Positions 47,164 to 55,193 of a stretch of DNA of 64,000 nt are shown one piece after another. Each line of letters starts with the position of its first letter. Position 1 is the first letter of the stretch. The stretch is from contig DATKRO010000058.1 of assembly GCA_035532115.1 (NCBI GenBank), forward strand, positions 51,595 through 115,594. Reading direction: 5' to 3'. The translations under genes were made by a program, and so were the position numbers. The DNA is from Acaudatibacter sp035532115 (GTDB lineage: Bacteria > Pseudomonadota > Alphaproteobacteria > Caulobacterales > Caulobacteraceae). The notes below the pieces were generated by a model. The model worked only from the letters and a program-made list of their open reading frames with translations, was not told the origin of the DNA and made no database searches.

Positions 47164-47880
47164 CTATCCTCCCGCGAGGCGCACGGCAATCCAGATCGCC
47201 GCCATGCCGGCGATGGTGGCGAGGCTGGTCCAGAGCCGCGGCAGGGCGCGGTGACTGGCGGGCGCCAGTTCGCTCGCGCCAATATAGAGGAAGAAACCGG
47301 TGAAGAGGGCGAGCACCAGGCCGAGCGCGGTTTCGGGCAGGGAAAACAGCCGGGTGGCGAGGATGCCGACCAGCGGCGCCGCGGCGTCGGCGACGAGCCA
47401 GCCGCGGGCGCGGCCCGGACCGCCGCCGCCGGCGAGGCTCAAGGTGACGGTGTTGACCCCGTCGGCCACGTCGTGGGCGAGCACGGCGATGGCGACGACC
47501 ACCCCGATCGCCGGCGCCACCTGGAAGGCAAGGCCAATGCCGAGGCCGTCGAGCAGGCTGTGGAGGGTGAGGCTGGCCGGACCGAGGTGGCCGCTGGCGC
47601 CCGCGGCCCCGGACCGCAAGCCGCGCTCCACCAGCATGTAGGCGCAGAATCCGACGCCCACCAGCGCCGCCACCGCGCTCGCCGGGGCCGCCTGGCTCGC
47701 CAGCCTCAGCGCCTCGGGCAGCAGGTCGAAGAGCGCCACCCCGATCACCGCCCCGGCTGAAAGTCCGAGGATCAGCGACACCCGATCGCGCAGGCGCAGC
47801 GCCACGGCGCCGCCCGACAAGGTGGCGAGGCCGGCGGCGAGGCCGATGCCGAGGACCAGGGCTTCGGTGGGAAGACTCAA
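47164..47880 (-). CDS. ZIP-family metal transporter
   Basis: A 238-residue ZIP protein with about eight transmembrane helices. Metal-binding helices 4 and 5 carry LTLHSLLDGLGIGLAF (H...D) and AVLAHDVADGVNTVTLSL (HD..D), the classic ZIP signatures for Zn2+/Fe2+/Mn2+ uptake. The start is TTG 47880 (MSLPTEALVLGIGLA); no good RBS is seen, so the exact start is uncertain. The His-rich loop common in ZIPs is absent. It is followed by the methyltransferase gene. Confidence 0.88.
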   Translation of the reverse strand: MSLPTEALVLGIGLAAGLATLSGGAVALRLRDRVSLILGLSAGAVIGVALFDLLPEALRLASQAAPASAVAALVGVGFCAYMLVERGLRSGAAGASGHLGPASLTLHSLLDGLGIGLAFQVAPAIGVVVAIAVLAHDVADGVNTVTLSLAGGGGPGRARGWLVADAAAPLVGILATRLFSLPETALGLVLALFTGFFLYIGASELAPASHRALPRLWTSLATIAGMAAIWIAVRLAGG

Positions 47881-47956
47881 GGGGAATGGCGGCTTGGCTG
47901 TGGGCTCTCGGCCGCCCGGCCTTAGGCCGGCCGCCGCGCCGGCTCAACCCCCGGGG

Positions 47957-49051
47957 TCACGCCCAGGCGCCTTCGCCCCTGGCGAGGTCGGCGTGCTCGG
48001 CGGCGCGGCGGCGCTGGACATCGAGGAACTGGGCGAACTCGGGCTCGAGAGCGCCGCGCCGGTCGGCGAGCTGATGGCCGGTCAGATCCGGCGTGGCCGT
48101 GAGGCCGAGGATCGCCGGGCCGGACGCCCCGCAGCCGATGTCCCAGCCGAGCAGGCCGAGCGGCCGCATCACCCGCGCCGCCTCCACGGCGCTGGCCTTC
48201 AGCGCCTCCCAGTCAGGCATGGCCGCCAGCGGCAGGCGCGAGCGGCGCACCTCGACGAGGTCTGGACCGAAGCCGCTGGTGAGACGCAGCACCTCGCCCG
48301 ACCTGAGGTCAAGCTGGGCAAGCAGGGCGGCGCGGCCCAGCGGTTTCCAAAGCGCGCGCACCACCTTGGGCTCGGCGCCGTCGCCCCCGAGCGTGAGCAG
48401 GCGCACCGCCGCGAGCCGGCCCCCGGTGGCTCGGGCGGTGGCCGGATGCGGCGCGACCAGCGGCTGGAAGAGATGGGCGCCGCCGTCGCAGATATCCTGC
48501 ACCAGGGCGTCGGCCTCGGCGCCCGCGTCGGCCGCGATCATCCTGGCGCGGCCGCCCTCGAGCGGTCGGGCGGCCAGGGCGGCGCCGGCGTGGCGGGCGA
48601 GGAACTGGCGAAGTTCGCCGCGGGTGCGCAGCACGTGCGCGGCCGGCGTCGCCAGCCCCGGCGCATAGATCGCCTCGACCGGAACGACCGGCAGGCCGTG
48701 GGCGCCGAGATAGGCGCTCCACGCCAGGCGGTTGGTGGTCAGCCCCAGCCAGTCGTGACGGTAGTTCGCCAGGAGCGCGATCTGGCGGGCGCGCCGCGCG
48801 CCGACCACCCAGCGCCGGTCGCCGCCGGCCCAGAAGGCCTCGTCGTAGAGGCGCAGCCGCTCGTAGTCGGCGAAGGTGACGTGGCCCGGGCCGATGGCGA
48901 GGGTGGCGAAATCGGCCAGCAGCCGCGTCGGCGGGACCCCGGCCGCCTCGGCCATCCGGGCCAGCGCGGCCATGGCGCCGGGCTCGGCGCCCTGACGCGG
49001 CGCGGCGGCGGGCGCCAGGGGCCATACGTGCCGCCTCTCGAGCGCTGTCAT
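47957..49051 (-). CDS. ATP-grasp protein (sugar-transfer-associated type)
   Basis: A 364-residue protein with ATP-grasp layout. It has RRWVVGARRARQIALLANYR, then LTTNRLAWSAYLGAHGLPVV, DALVQDICDGGAHLFQPLV, RLAAVRLLTLGGDGAEPKVV, and LGLLGWDIGCGASGPAILGL followed by TPDLTGHQLADRRG. This order fits the ATPgrasp_ST family (PF14397), whose members ligate carboxylates to amines in polysaccharide or natural-product pathways. The assignment is from pattern memory. It is downstream of two PLP enzymes on the same strand (124-base spacer), which may supply its substrate. Confidence 0.65.
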   Translation of the reverse strand: MTALERRHVWPLAPAAAPRQGAEPGAMAALARMAEAAGVPPTRLLADFATLAIGPGHVTFADYERLRLYDEAFWAGGDRRWVVGARRARQIALLANYRHDWLGLTTNRLAWSAYLGAHGLPVVPVEAIYAPGLATPAAHVLRTRGELRQFLARHAGAALAARPLEGGRARMIAADAGAEADALVQDICDGGAHLFQPLVAPHPATARATGGRLAAVRLLTLGGDGAEPKVVRALWKPLGRAALLAQLDLRSGEVLRLTSGFGPDLVEVRRSRLPLAAMPDWEALKASAVEAARVMRPLGLLGWDIGCGASGPAILGLTATPDLTGHQLADRRGALEPEFAQFLDVQRRRAAEHADLARGEGAWA

Positions 49052-49175
49052 CTAATTCCGGACGCCGTCCGCCAACCGCAAAGCCCCGTTCTGCGGCCGC
49101 AACCTTTAATCAACCCTCACTCGCCGGGGGCGGTTTTGAATTCGGAACGCGATTTCGGCGATCGGACGATCCCCC

Positions 49176-50636
49176 TCAGATCGCATCGGGCTCCAGGAGT
49201 TCGCCCGCGATGGCCGAGGCCGCGGCCACGAAGGCGTCGATGTCGGCAAGGGTGGTGCGATGGTTGAAGATCGCGGCGCGGACGACGACGCGGCCGCCGA
49301 GGCGCGTCGTCGATGGCGCGGCAAGGCCCCGCTCCTGCAGGCGCATGACGAGTTCGCCGTTGAGCTCTGCGCCCGCATCGCCCTTCAGCGAGAAGCAGAC
49401 GATGTTGAGCGGCGCGGGCGCGGCGAGCTCGAAGCGCCGGGAGGCCCGGATGCGCGCCGCCAGATGCGCGGCGGCGACGCAGTTGGCCTCGATGGCAGCG
49501 GCGATGGCGTCCGCGCCCAGGGCTTCGACGGTCATCCAGGCCTTGAGCGCCCGAAAGCCGCGCGAGAGGTCGGGGCCGAAGTCGCAGGGCCAGTCGGCGC
49601 CTGCCGCGAGGCCACGCCCGGCGCGCTCGAGATAGGCGGCGGGCGCAGCGAAGGCGCCGCGATGCATCATGGCGTCGCGCGCCAGGAAGAAGCCGGCATC
49701 GTAAGGGACGTGCGCCCATTTATGGAAGTCGAAGCCGATGGAATCGGCGCGCTCCAGCCCGCGGGTCAGCGGCTTCAGCCGCGGCGACAGCGCCGTCAGG
49801 GCGCCGAAGGCGCCATCGACGTGCAGCCACAGCCGTTGCGCGACGCAAAGCTCGGCCAGGGCGTCCAGGTCGTCGAAGGCGCCGAAGTTGACCGTCCCGG
49901 CGGCGCCGACGACCAGGAAGGGCAAGAGCCCGGCGGCCCGGTCGGCGAGGATCGCCGCGGCCAGGTCGTCGAGGCGCATGGCCCCGGCGGCGTCGGTGGG
50001 GATCCGGCGCAGGAAATCGCCGCCGACGCCCGCCAGCTCCATGGCCCGCGCAACGCACCCGTGCGCCTCGCACGATGCGTAGGCGCAGAGCTGCGCCGGC
50101 TGGCCGCGCAGGCCGCCCTGGCGCACGCCATGGCCGAGCGCGGCGTCGCGGGCGACGAGGACGCCGAGGAGATTGGCCTGCGATGCGCCGGTCACGAACA
50201 CGCCGGAGCTTTCCTGCGGGAAGCCGAAGGCCTCGGCGGCCCAGAGCGCGATCTGCCGCTCGACTACGGGGCCGACGTGATCGCGGCCGCCGCAATTGAG
50301 GTCGAGGCCGCCGGCGAGGAGTTCGGCGATCATCCCCACGGCCGTCCCGGCGCCGTGCGCCCAGCCAAAGAAGCGCGGATGGGTGTTGCCGGCGCCGTAG
50401 GGGGCGATCAGCGCCTCGACCTCGTCCAGCACCGAGCCCAGCGGCCGGCCGGCGCGCGGCAGCGGCGCCCGGAACCGGTCGCGCACCTCCGCCGGCGTCG
50501 GCCGCCAGACCGGGCCTTCGCCGGCCCGCTCGAGCCGGTCGATGGCGCCTTCCAGCGTGCGGTGCGCGTCGGCGCGGAACGCCGCCCAGTCCGGCGGATC
50601 GAGCGAGGTCCGCGGCGCCGGATCGGCCGGGGTCAC
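49176..50636 (-). CDS. PLP-dependent group II amino-acid decarboxylase
   Basis: A 486-residue decarboxylase of the aromatic-L-amino-acid/glutamate family. GTG 50636 overlaps the stop of the upstream PLP gene (GTGA). Conserved parts are NTHPRFFGWAHGAGTAVGMI, SGVFVTGASQANLLGVLVAR, LWLHVDGAFGALTALSPR and the PLP-lysine loop ADSIGFDFHKWAHVPYDAGF. It would decarboxylate an aromatic or other amino acid to an amine. Together with the next PLP gene and the ATP-grasp protein it may form a small biosynthetic cluster. The substrate is not readable. Confidence 0.9.
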   Translation of the reverse strand: MTPADPAPRTSLDPPDWAAFRADAHRTLEGAIDRLERAGEGPVWRPTPAEVRDRFRAPLPRAGRPLGSVLDEVEALIAPYGAGNTHPRFFGWAHGAGTAVGMIAELLAGGLDLNCGGRDHVGPVVERQIALWAAEAFGFPQESSGVFVTGASQANLLGVLVARDAALGHGVRQGGLRGQPAQLCAYASCEAHGCVARAMELAGVGGDFLRRIPTDAAGAMRLDDLAAAILADRAAGLLPFLVVGAAGTVNFGAFDDLDALAELCVAQRLWLHVDGAFGALTALSPRLKPLTRGLERADSIGFDFHKWAHVPYDAGFFLARDAMMHRGAFAAPAAYLERAGRGLAAGADWPCDFGPDLSRGFRALKAWMTVEALGADAIAAAIEANCVAAAHLAARIRASRRFELAAPAPLNIVCFSLKGDAGAELNGELVMRLQERGLAAPSTTRLGGRVVVRAAIFNHRTTLADIDAFVAAASAIAGELLEPDAI

Positions 50637-52021
50637 GGCTTGCGTCTCGCCGCCGCCCAGGCTTCGAACAGCGCATCGAGATCGGCTTCGAGGGCGGAGA
50701 AGCCGGTCTCGGCCGCGGCGGTGATCATCGGCATGCTGGCGCATACCCGCAGCGCCACCCGCCCCGCGACCGCCACCGGCTGGCCCAGATGGCAGGGCCG
50801 TGCGAGGCGGTCGGACGGCGCCATCAGCGCCGCGTGGACGGCGTTCGCGTCCGCCCCATCGCGATCGACGATGGCCACCAGCCCCGCCGCGCCGGCCGAC
50901 CTCGGCCCGTCCAGGAGAGCGAGGCCGGAAAGCTCGGCGATCCTCGCGTGCACGGCGGCGCGGAACGCCTCGAGCAGGATCTGGCGCCTGGACGCCGCGA
51001 GGGCCTCGAACGCCTCGATCTCGGCCAGAGCCGCGGCCCAGCGCAGCGCCAGGCCGAGATTGGCCGGATGCGTGAGGCCGGCGGCGAAGCGGGGCCGCAG
51101 CGAGGCCGGCCAGTCGAGCGCCGCTGAATAGGGCGCGAGCGCCGCGCCGGCCGTCGGGCCCCCGGCGAGGCGCTCGACGAGCCCCTGCGGTGCGAGCAGG
51201 GCGCCGCTGAACGGCGGTCCGCCGGCGAACTTGGAGCCGGTCAGCATCACCGCGAAGCCCGCGGCGACATCGGCGCGCAGCGCCTCGGCGGGGGCGCGCA
51301 GCTGGCAGGCGTCGACGAGGACGAGCACCCGGCCCGGATGGCGCGCTGCGATCTGGCGGGCGGCAGCGCGGCCGATGCCGGGCTGGCCGGTCTTGGAGGC
51401 GTCGAGGACGTGCAGCAGCACGAAGGCGCCGGCGGCGACGGCGCGCCCGGTCTGGAGCGCCGCCTGCCGATCCACCTCGGCGGCGGCGCGCAGGCGTCCG
51501 TCCGGGCGGCGGATCTCGACCGCCTCGAGCGTGATCGGCGCATCCTCCCAGCCGGCGAGGCGGGCGCCGCGCGCCACCGGGCCGCCCAGCGAGCTGCCGC
51601 CCAGGAAGTGCCGTCCGGCCGCGGCGGCGGACGCGCCAGAGCCAGTCTCGGCCGGCGCCGCCAGGATGTTGACCAGCGGCCCCTCGGCGAGCGCCAGCGC
51701 CAGCGCCAGGGCCGCCAGCTCGGCCTCGGTGCCGGAGGCGCAGAGGATGGCCTCGGCGCCGGGCGCGCCATAGAGCTGGACGAGCCGCGCCCGCACCTCG
51801 TCGAGCCGGTCGCCGATCTCGACCGCGCCGGCGCTCAGCCGCTCCAGGAGCTCGCCCGCCGCGGCCCAGCCGCGCGGCGAGACCGCGCAGGCGGTGGAGG
51901 ACGAGAACCACAACTCGTCCGGGGCGGGGCGCGCCGGCACGCCGTAGCGGTTGCGGCGGCTCGCCGGATCCAGAGCCAGACGCTCGTCGCCGCCGGATGC
52001 GACCAGCAGCCCCAGCCGCAT
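50633..52021 (-). CDS. PLP-dependent class V aminotransferase-like protein
   Basis: A 462-residue fold type I PLP protein. ATG 52021 (MRLGLLVASGGDERLALDPA) is the working start; ATG 52093 is an alternative and neither has a clear RBS. The core shows DELWFSSSTACAVSPRGW, AEAILCASGTEAELAALALA, GRVLVLVDACQLRAPAEAL (aspartate) and the lysine loop MLTGSKFAGGPPFSGALL. It resembles aminotransferase class V or selenocysteine-lyase-like enzymes. The reaction is unknown. It is translationally coupled to the decarboxylase downstream, which suggests the two act in sequence. Confidence 0.75.
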   Translation of the reverse strand: MRLGLLVASGGDERLALDPASRRNRYGVPARPAPDELWFSSSTACAVSPRGWAAAGELLERLSAGAVEIGDRLDEVRARLVQLYGAPGAEAILCASGTEAELAALALALALAEGPLVNILAAPAETGSGASAAAAGRHFLGGSSLGGPVARGARLAGWEDAPITLEAVEIRRPDGRLRAAAEVDRQAALQTGRAVAAGAFVLLHVLDASKTGQPGIGRAAARQIAARHPGRVLVLVDACQLRAPAEALRADVAAGFAVMLTGSKFAGGPPFSGALLAPQGLVERLAGGPTAGAALAPYSAALDWPASLRPRFAAGLTHPANLGLALRWAAALAEIEAFEALAASRRQILLEAFRAAVHARIAELSGLALLDGPRSAGAAGLVAIVDRDGADANAVHAALMAPSDRLARPCHLGQPVAVAGRVALRVCASMPMITAAAETGFSALEADLDALFEAWAAARRKP

Positions 52022-52298
52022 CGCCCGCGCCGACGCGGCGCGCGGGACACGATCGCGCCCTGCCCCCTGCCTCGCCGCCGATGCCGCCGCCATGCCCCGC
52101 CCCAGAGCCGCCACGGAACCCGACTCCGTGGCCAGGCTTTTTATCGAGGGCGAGACGCTAACGCTTCGTTCTCTGCGACGGCCGGACCGCCAGCATCCGT
52201 TTGCATCGACGGGCGCGGCGGGGTTAACCTTGGCCAGCACGCCAAGTGCCGAGCCGGACCTTCAATCCCTGGACCTTCGACCCCCTAGGAAACAAGAA

Positions 52299-52664
52299 AT
52301 GCATCGCCTGCTGATCATCGCCTCGAGCGCCGCCCTCCTCGCCGCCGCGGCCGCCCCGGCCTTCGCCGACGACTACCCGCCCTGCACCACGCCGACCCAG
52401 GACCACTGCCGCGTGGTCACCCACACGATGCGCCACGGTGAAATGCGCCATGGCCACATGATGACCCACGGCCACATGACGAGGCACGAACACATGATGG
52501 GCCACGGCAAGACGAGCCACGGGCACATGATGACCCACGGCAAGATGGGCCATGGCCACATGATGACGCACGGCCACATGATGACCCACGGCAAGACGAG
52601 TTCCGCTCACGAGGCGCCCGCGGTGCATCACCACGCCACGCACGAGGCCTCGAAGCAGCTCTGA
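52299..52664 (+). CDS. exported His/Met-rich repeat protein, probable metal binder
   Basis: A 121-residue protein. AGGA lies 8 bases before the ATG. Signal peptide MHRLLIIASSAALLAAAAA ends at PAFA|DD (residue 23/24). The mature part has two cysteines near its start (PPCTTPTQDHC) and then irregular repeats of HGHMMTHGHM and HGKTSHGHMM, with more than 20 His and about 14 Met in under 100 residues. Such His/Met runs bind Cu+, Cu2+, Zn2+ or Ni2+ in the periplasm. The DNA repeats (units of CACATGATGACCCACGG) are in frame and arise from the protein repeats. A half-site TTAACC lies in the upstream region. Confidence 0.85.
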   Translation: MHRLLIIASSAALLAAAAAPAFADDYPPCTTPTQDHCRVVTHTMRHGEMRHGHMMTHGHMTRHEHMMGHGKTSHGHMMTHGKMGHGHMMTHGHMMTHGKTSSAHEAPAVHHHATHEASKQL

Positions 52665-52693
52665 CGCGCGGGCCCCGGCGCGAATACCGCCGC

Positions 52694-53581
52694 CTATTGT
52701 CGCCTCGGCCGCGCGGTGGTCGGGGCGGCCGTGGGCGGTGGCTGCGCGGGCGCCGCCTGGCCGGCGATGGCCAGGGCGACGGCCGGATTCATGGCGTCGA
52801 CCATCGAGGTGGGCATCAGGATGGTGGCGCCGCGCTCCTTGGTGGTCTCGTAGATGATGTTCATGGCGCGAAGCTGGAACGCCGTCGGGTGGCCCGCGTA
52901 GGTTTCGGACGCCTCGACGAACTTGGCGGCGACCTCGGCCTCGGCCGAACCCAGGATCACCCGCGCCGCCTTCTCGCGCTCGGCCTGGGCCTGGCGCGAC
53001 ATGGCGTCCTGAAGCACCACGGGGATGGCGACGTCGCGGATCTCGACGCTCAGCACCTCCACGCCCCAGCTCGCGGTCTTGCGGGCGATCTCGACGCGCA
53101 GCTGCTCGTCGGCGTCGCGGCGTTCGGACAGCAGCCGCGTCAGCACCGAGGCGCCGATGGTCTCGCGCAGCGAGGTCTGGCAGACCCGATCGATGGCCTG
53201 GCGATAGTCGGTGATCTCCAGCGCCGCCTTCTGCGCATCGCGCACGCGCCAGAACACGATGGCGTCGACGTTGACGGGCACGGTGTCCTTGGTCAGCGCC
53301 TGCTCGGCGTTGAAGGCGGTGGTCTGGATGCGCTCGTCGATCACCTGGGTCACCTGATCGAAGACCGGCAGGATGATGAAGAGGCCGGGACCCTTGACGC
53401 CCATGAAGCGGCCGGCGCGCAGGATCACGAAACGCTCCCACGCCCGCGCCACCTTGAGGGAGAGCGCGACCAGCACCGCGGCCGCGACCAGCACGGCGGC
53501 GACGATGTAGGCCCCGACGGCGACCGAGGCCGCGGCGGCGACCAGCAGCACCAGGACGAAGAACGAGGTGATCGGATTCAT
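52694..53581 (-). CDS. SPFH/Band 7 stomatin-like protein (slipin)
   Basis: A 295-residue membrane-anchored scaffold protein. An N-terminal hydrophobic hairpin (FFVLVLLVAAAASVAVGAYI, then VAAAVLVALSLKVA) is followed by the SPFH domain: WERFVILRAGRFMGVKGPGL, FIILPVFDQVTQVIDERIQT, FRVRDAQKAALEITDYR-like WRVRDAQKAALEITDYRQ, and LRETIGASVLTRLLSERRDA. A coiled coil near ARVILGSAEAEVAAKFVEAS and a Pro-rich tail complete it. Slipins organise membrane microdomains and often pair with an NfeD protein, which is absent here. Its RBS lies within a perfect 14-bp hairpin. Confidence 0.93.
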   Translation of the reverse strand: MNPITSFFVLVLLVAAAASVAVGAYIVAAVLVAAAVLVALSLKVARAWERFVILRAGRFMGVKGPGLFIILPVFDQVTQVIDERIQTTAFNAEQALTKDTVPVNVDAIVFWRVRDAQKAALEITDYRQAIDRVCQTSLRETIGASVLTRLLSERRDADEQLRVEIARKTASWGVEVLSVEIRDVAIPVVLQDAMSRQAQAEREKAARVILGSAEAEVAAKFVEASETYAGHPTAFQLRAMNIIYETTKERGATILMPTSMVDAMNPAVALAIAGQAAPAQPPPTAAPTTARPRRQ

Positions 53582-53584
53582 GCG

Positions 53585-53616
53585 CGTAGCTCCGTCCGCG
53601 AGCGGACGGAGCTACG
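53585..53616 (-). promoter_or_regulatory. perfect 14-bp hairpin covering the slipin RBS
   Basis: CGTAGCTCCGTCCG-CTCG-CGGACGGAGCTACG (read on the minus strand) is a perfect stem with a four-base loop, ending 3 bases before the slipin ATG. The only Shine-Dalgarno, GGAG, 8 bases before the ATG, is inside the 3' arm. As RNA this stem would occlude the RBS; as DNA it could also act as a terminator of the upstream gene (stop 28 bases away). Confidence 0.65.
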
Positions 53617-53643
53617 GTAGCACGTTTCAGTCGACTGTTCGGC

Positions 53644-54282
53644 TCAGTAGTTGCCGCCGGTGGCGGCCGAGAGGTGATAGTTGAGCCGGTCCAGCCGATC
53701 GGAGAGGTAGGTCCAGTCCTGGCCGGTCAAGGCGCCGTGCTCGCTGCGCAGGTGGGCCTGGGTACTGCGGATGCCGGCCAGCATGCTGTAGGCGTTGTCG
53801 GCGTCGTAGCGCGTGATCGTGCCGCTCTCGTAAGCGCCGCGGATGTTGTTCTGAGCCTGGTTCTCGCGCACGTAGAGGTCGCCGCCGCCGGTGAAACCGG
53901 TATTGGCGCCATAGTTGCCGGCGTAGGGCGCGGGGCCATAGTTGCCGTCGTTGGGCGCGGGGCCATAGCCGCCGGCGTAGGGCGGCGGCCCATAGTAGCC
54001 GCGGCTCTCATGCCAGGCGCCGTTGCTGTCGTAGTAGCCCGACCCGCACCGCACCGAGTTGCCGCCGACGGAATTGCCGACAAAGCCGCCGCCGACGGCG
54101 CCAGCCAGGGCGCCGTAGCCCGAGCCGGTGACGGCGCCGCCCAGCAGCGCGCCCGCACCCGCGCCCAGCACCGTGCCTGCGGCTCGGTTGTTCTCCTTGG
54201 CGGCGTGGCATCCCGGCTGGGCCATCGCCAAGCCAGGAATCGCCAAGGCGGCGACGCTCGCGATCAATAGGAACTTACGCAT
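53644..54282 (-). CDS. exported glycine-zipper protein
   Basis: A 212-residue protein with signal peptide MRKFLLIASVAALAIPGLAM (cleavage AMA|QP). A glycine zipper follows: AAGTVLGAGAGALLGGAVTG, then YGALAGAVGGGFVGNSVGGN, a pattern of outer-membrane-inserting or oligomerising proteins. The middle is Tyr/Gly/Pro-rich (RGYYGPPPYAGGYGPAPNDG and similar) and the C-terminal 80 residues are helical (AHLRSEHGALTGQDWTYLSD). The start ATG 54282 has AGGAG 11 bases upstream; the longer frame is rejected. It is on the same strand and just upstream of the slipin gene. Confidence 0.85.
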   Translation of the reverse strand: MRKFLLIASVAALAIPGLAMAQPGCHAAKENNRAAGTVLGAGAGALLGGAVTGSGYGALAGAVGGGFVGNSVGGNSVRCGSGYYDSNGAWHESRGYYGPPPYAGGYGPAPNDGNYGPAPYAGNYGANTGFTGGGDLYVRENQAQNNIRGAYESGTITRYDADNAYSMLAGIRSTQAHLRSEHGALTGQDWTYLSDRLDRLNYHLSAATGGNY

Positions 54283-54389
54283 GGATTTGGAGACTCCTAG
54301 ACCTCGCCGCTCCCGCGCGCTGCAGGACACCGGCTCCTTTGTTCCCGACATAACGCCCTGGCCGCCGTTTGGATGCCGCTCGCAGTCCG

Positions 54390-54893
54390 TCAGGCGCGAC
54401 GCGAGGTCTGGCCCGGGGGCGCGAGCACGATCGGCTCGGGGCCGATGATGCCCGTCAGCACGTCGGGAAGCAACGCGGCGATCATTTCGGGGAACACCGC
54501 CTCGTCGGTGAGGCGCAGTTCGCCCAGCGTCCACCAGCGCAGGTCATCGACCAGCCGGTGCTCATGCTCCGCCCATCCGGCCCGCGACAGTTCCCCGCCG
54601 CGCGTATGGGCGACGACGTAGTGCTCCTGGAAGAGCCAGGGCTCGCCGTCCTCGCCGACGAGCACCGCCTCGCGATACCAGGCGACGGCGCCGAGCACGG
54701 CGTCCAGGAGCCCCGTTTCCTCGACGATCTCGCGCGCCGCCGCCTCGGCGACGGTTTCGCCCGGCTCGACCCCGCCGCCGATGGTGAACCAGAACGACGG
54801 TCCCTCCGGATCGCCCGGAATCCGCCCCTTCATCATCGCGATGCGCCCCGCCGGATCCAGCAGCAGCACCCGCGCCGTCGGACGCTCTCGCAT
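54390..54893 (-). CDS. NUDIX hydrolase
   Basis: A 167-residue Nudix protein with the full signature GGGVEPGETVAEAAAREI followed by VEETGL (Gx5Ex7REUxEExGU). It hydrolyses nucleoside diphosphate derivatives. The start MRERPTARVLLLDPAGRIAM and the segment WFTIGGG immediately before the box are typical of the general NUDIX group. The C-terminal part (LRWWTLGELRLTDEAVFPEM) is typical too. The substrate is unknown. Confidence 0.92.
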   Translation of the reverse strand: MRERPTARVLLLDPAGRIAMMKGRIPGDPEGPSFWFTIGGGVEPGETVAEAAAREIVEETGLLDAVLGAVAWYREAVLVGEDGEPWLFQEHYVVAHTRGGELSRAGWAEHEHRLVDDLRWWTLGELRLTDEAVFPEMIAALLPDVLTGIIGPEPIVLAPPGQTSRRA

Positions 54894-54927
54894 GGCGCCA
54901 CCGTTGCTCCCCAGCGCCCACGCGCCC

Positions 54928-55137
54928 TCACGCGGTCGAAACCAGCCGCTCCTTCGCCTCTTCGAGAAAATCGATGACTTGGCGGCGACTGACGGAGGGG
55001 AATCCCTCCAGGAAGTCGTCGATGGAGTCGCCGGCCTCGAGAAAGTCGAAAAGCGTTTCGACCGGCACGCGCGTGCCCGAGAAGACCGCGGCGCCGCCCA
55101 TCACGTCGCCCGACCGGGATATCGTCGTGCGCTGCAT
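54928..55137 (-). CDS. DUF433 family protein (antitoxin-like)
   Basis: A 69-residue protein: DVMGGAAVFSGTRVPVETLF, then GDSIDDFLEGFPSVSRRQVI and DFLEEAKERLVS. This matches DUF433, a winged-helix domain that often forms the antitoxin in pairs with a PIN-like (DUF5615) toxin. No such toxin is adjacent on either side: the Nudix gene is downstream and fliP upstream. It is therefore an orphan or acts as a small regulator. Confidence 0.88.
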   Translation of the reverse strand: MQRTTISRSGDVMGGAAVFSGTRVPVETLFDFLEAGDSIDDFLEGFPSVSRRQVIDFLEEAKERLVSTA

Positions 55138-55193
55138 CGAGGCAATCTATCCTAGACCGCGCGCGCGGTAACCGCTGCGGCGGCGAAGGCGCC

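Noticed and set aside
49052..49175. Possible sigma-54 promoter in the spacer before the ATP-grasp gene
   Set aside because: No GG-N10-GC pair with the proper flanking bases could be found on the relevant strand.
52430..52600. Regular short DNA repeats resembling a CRISPR array
   Set aside because: The units are in frame within the His/Met-rich coding sequence, lack spacers of constant length and have no cas genes nearby.
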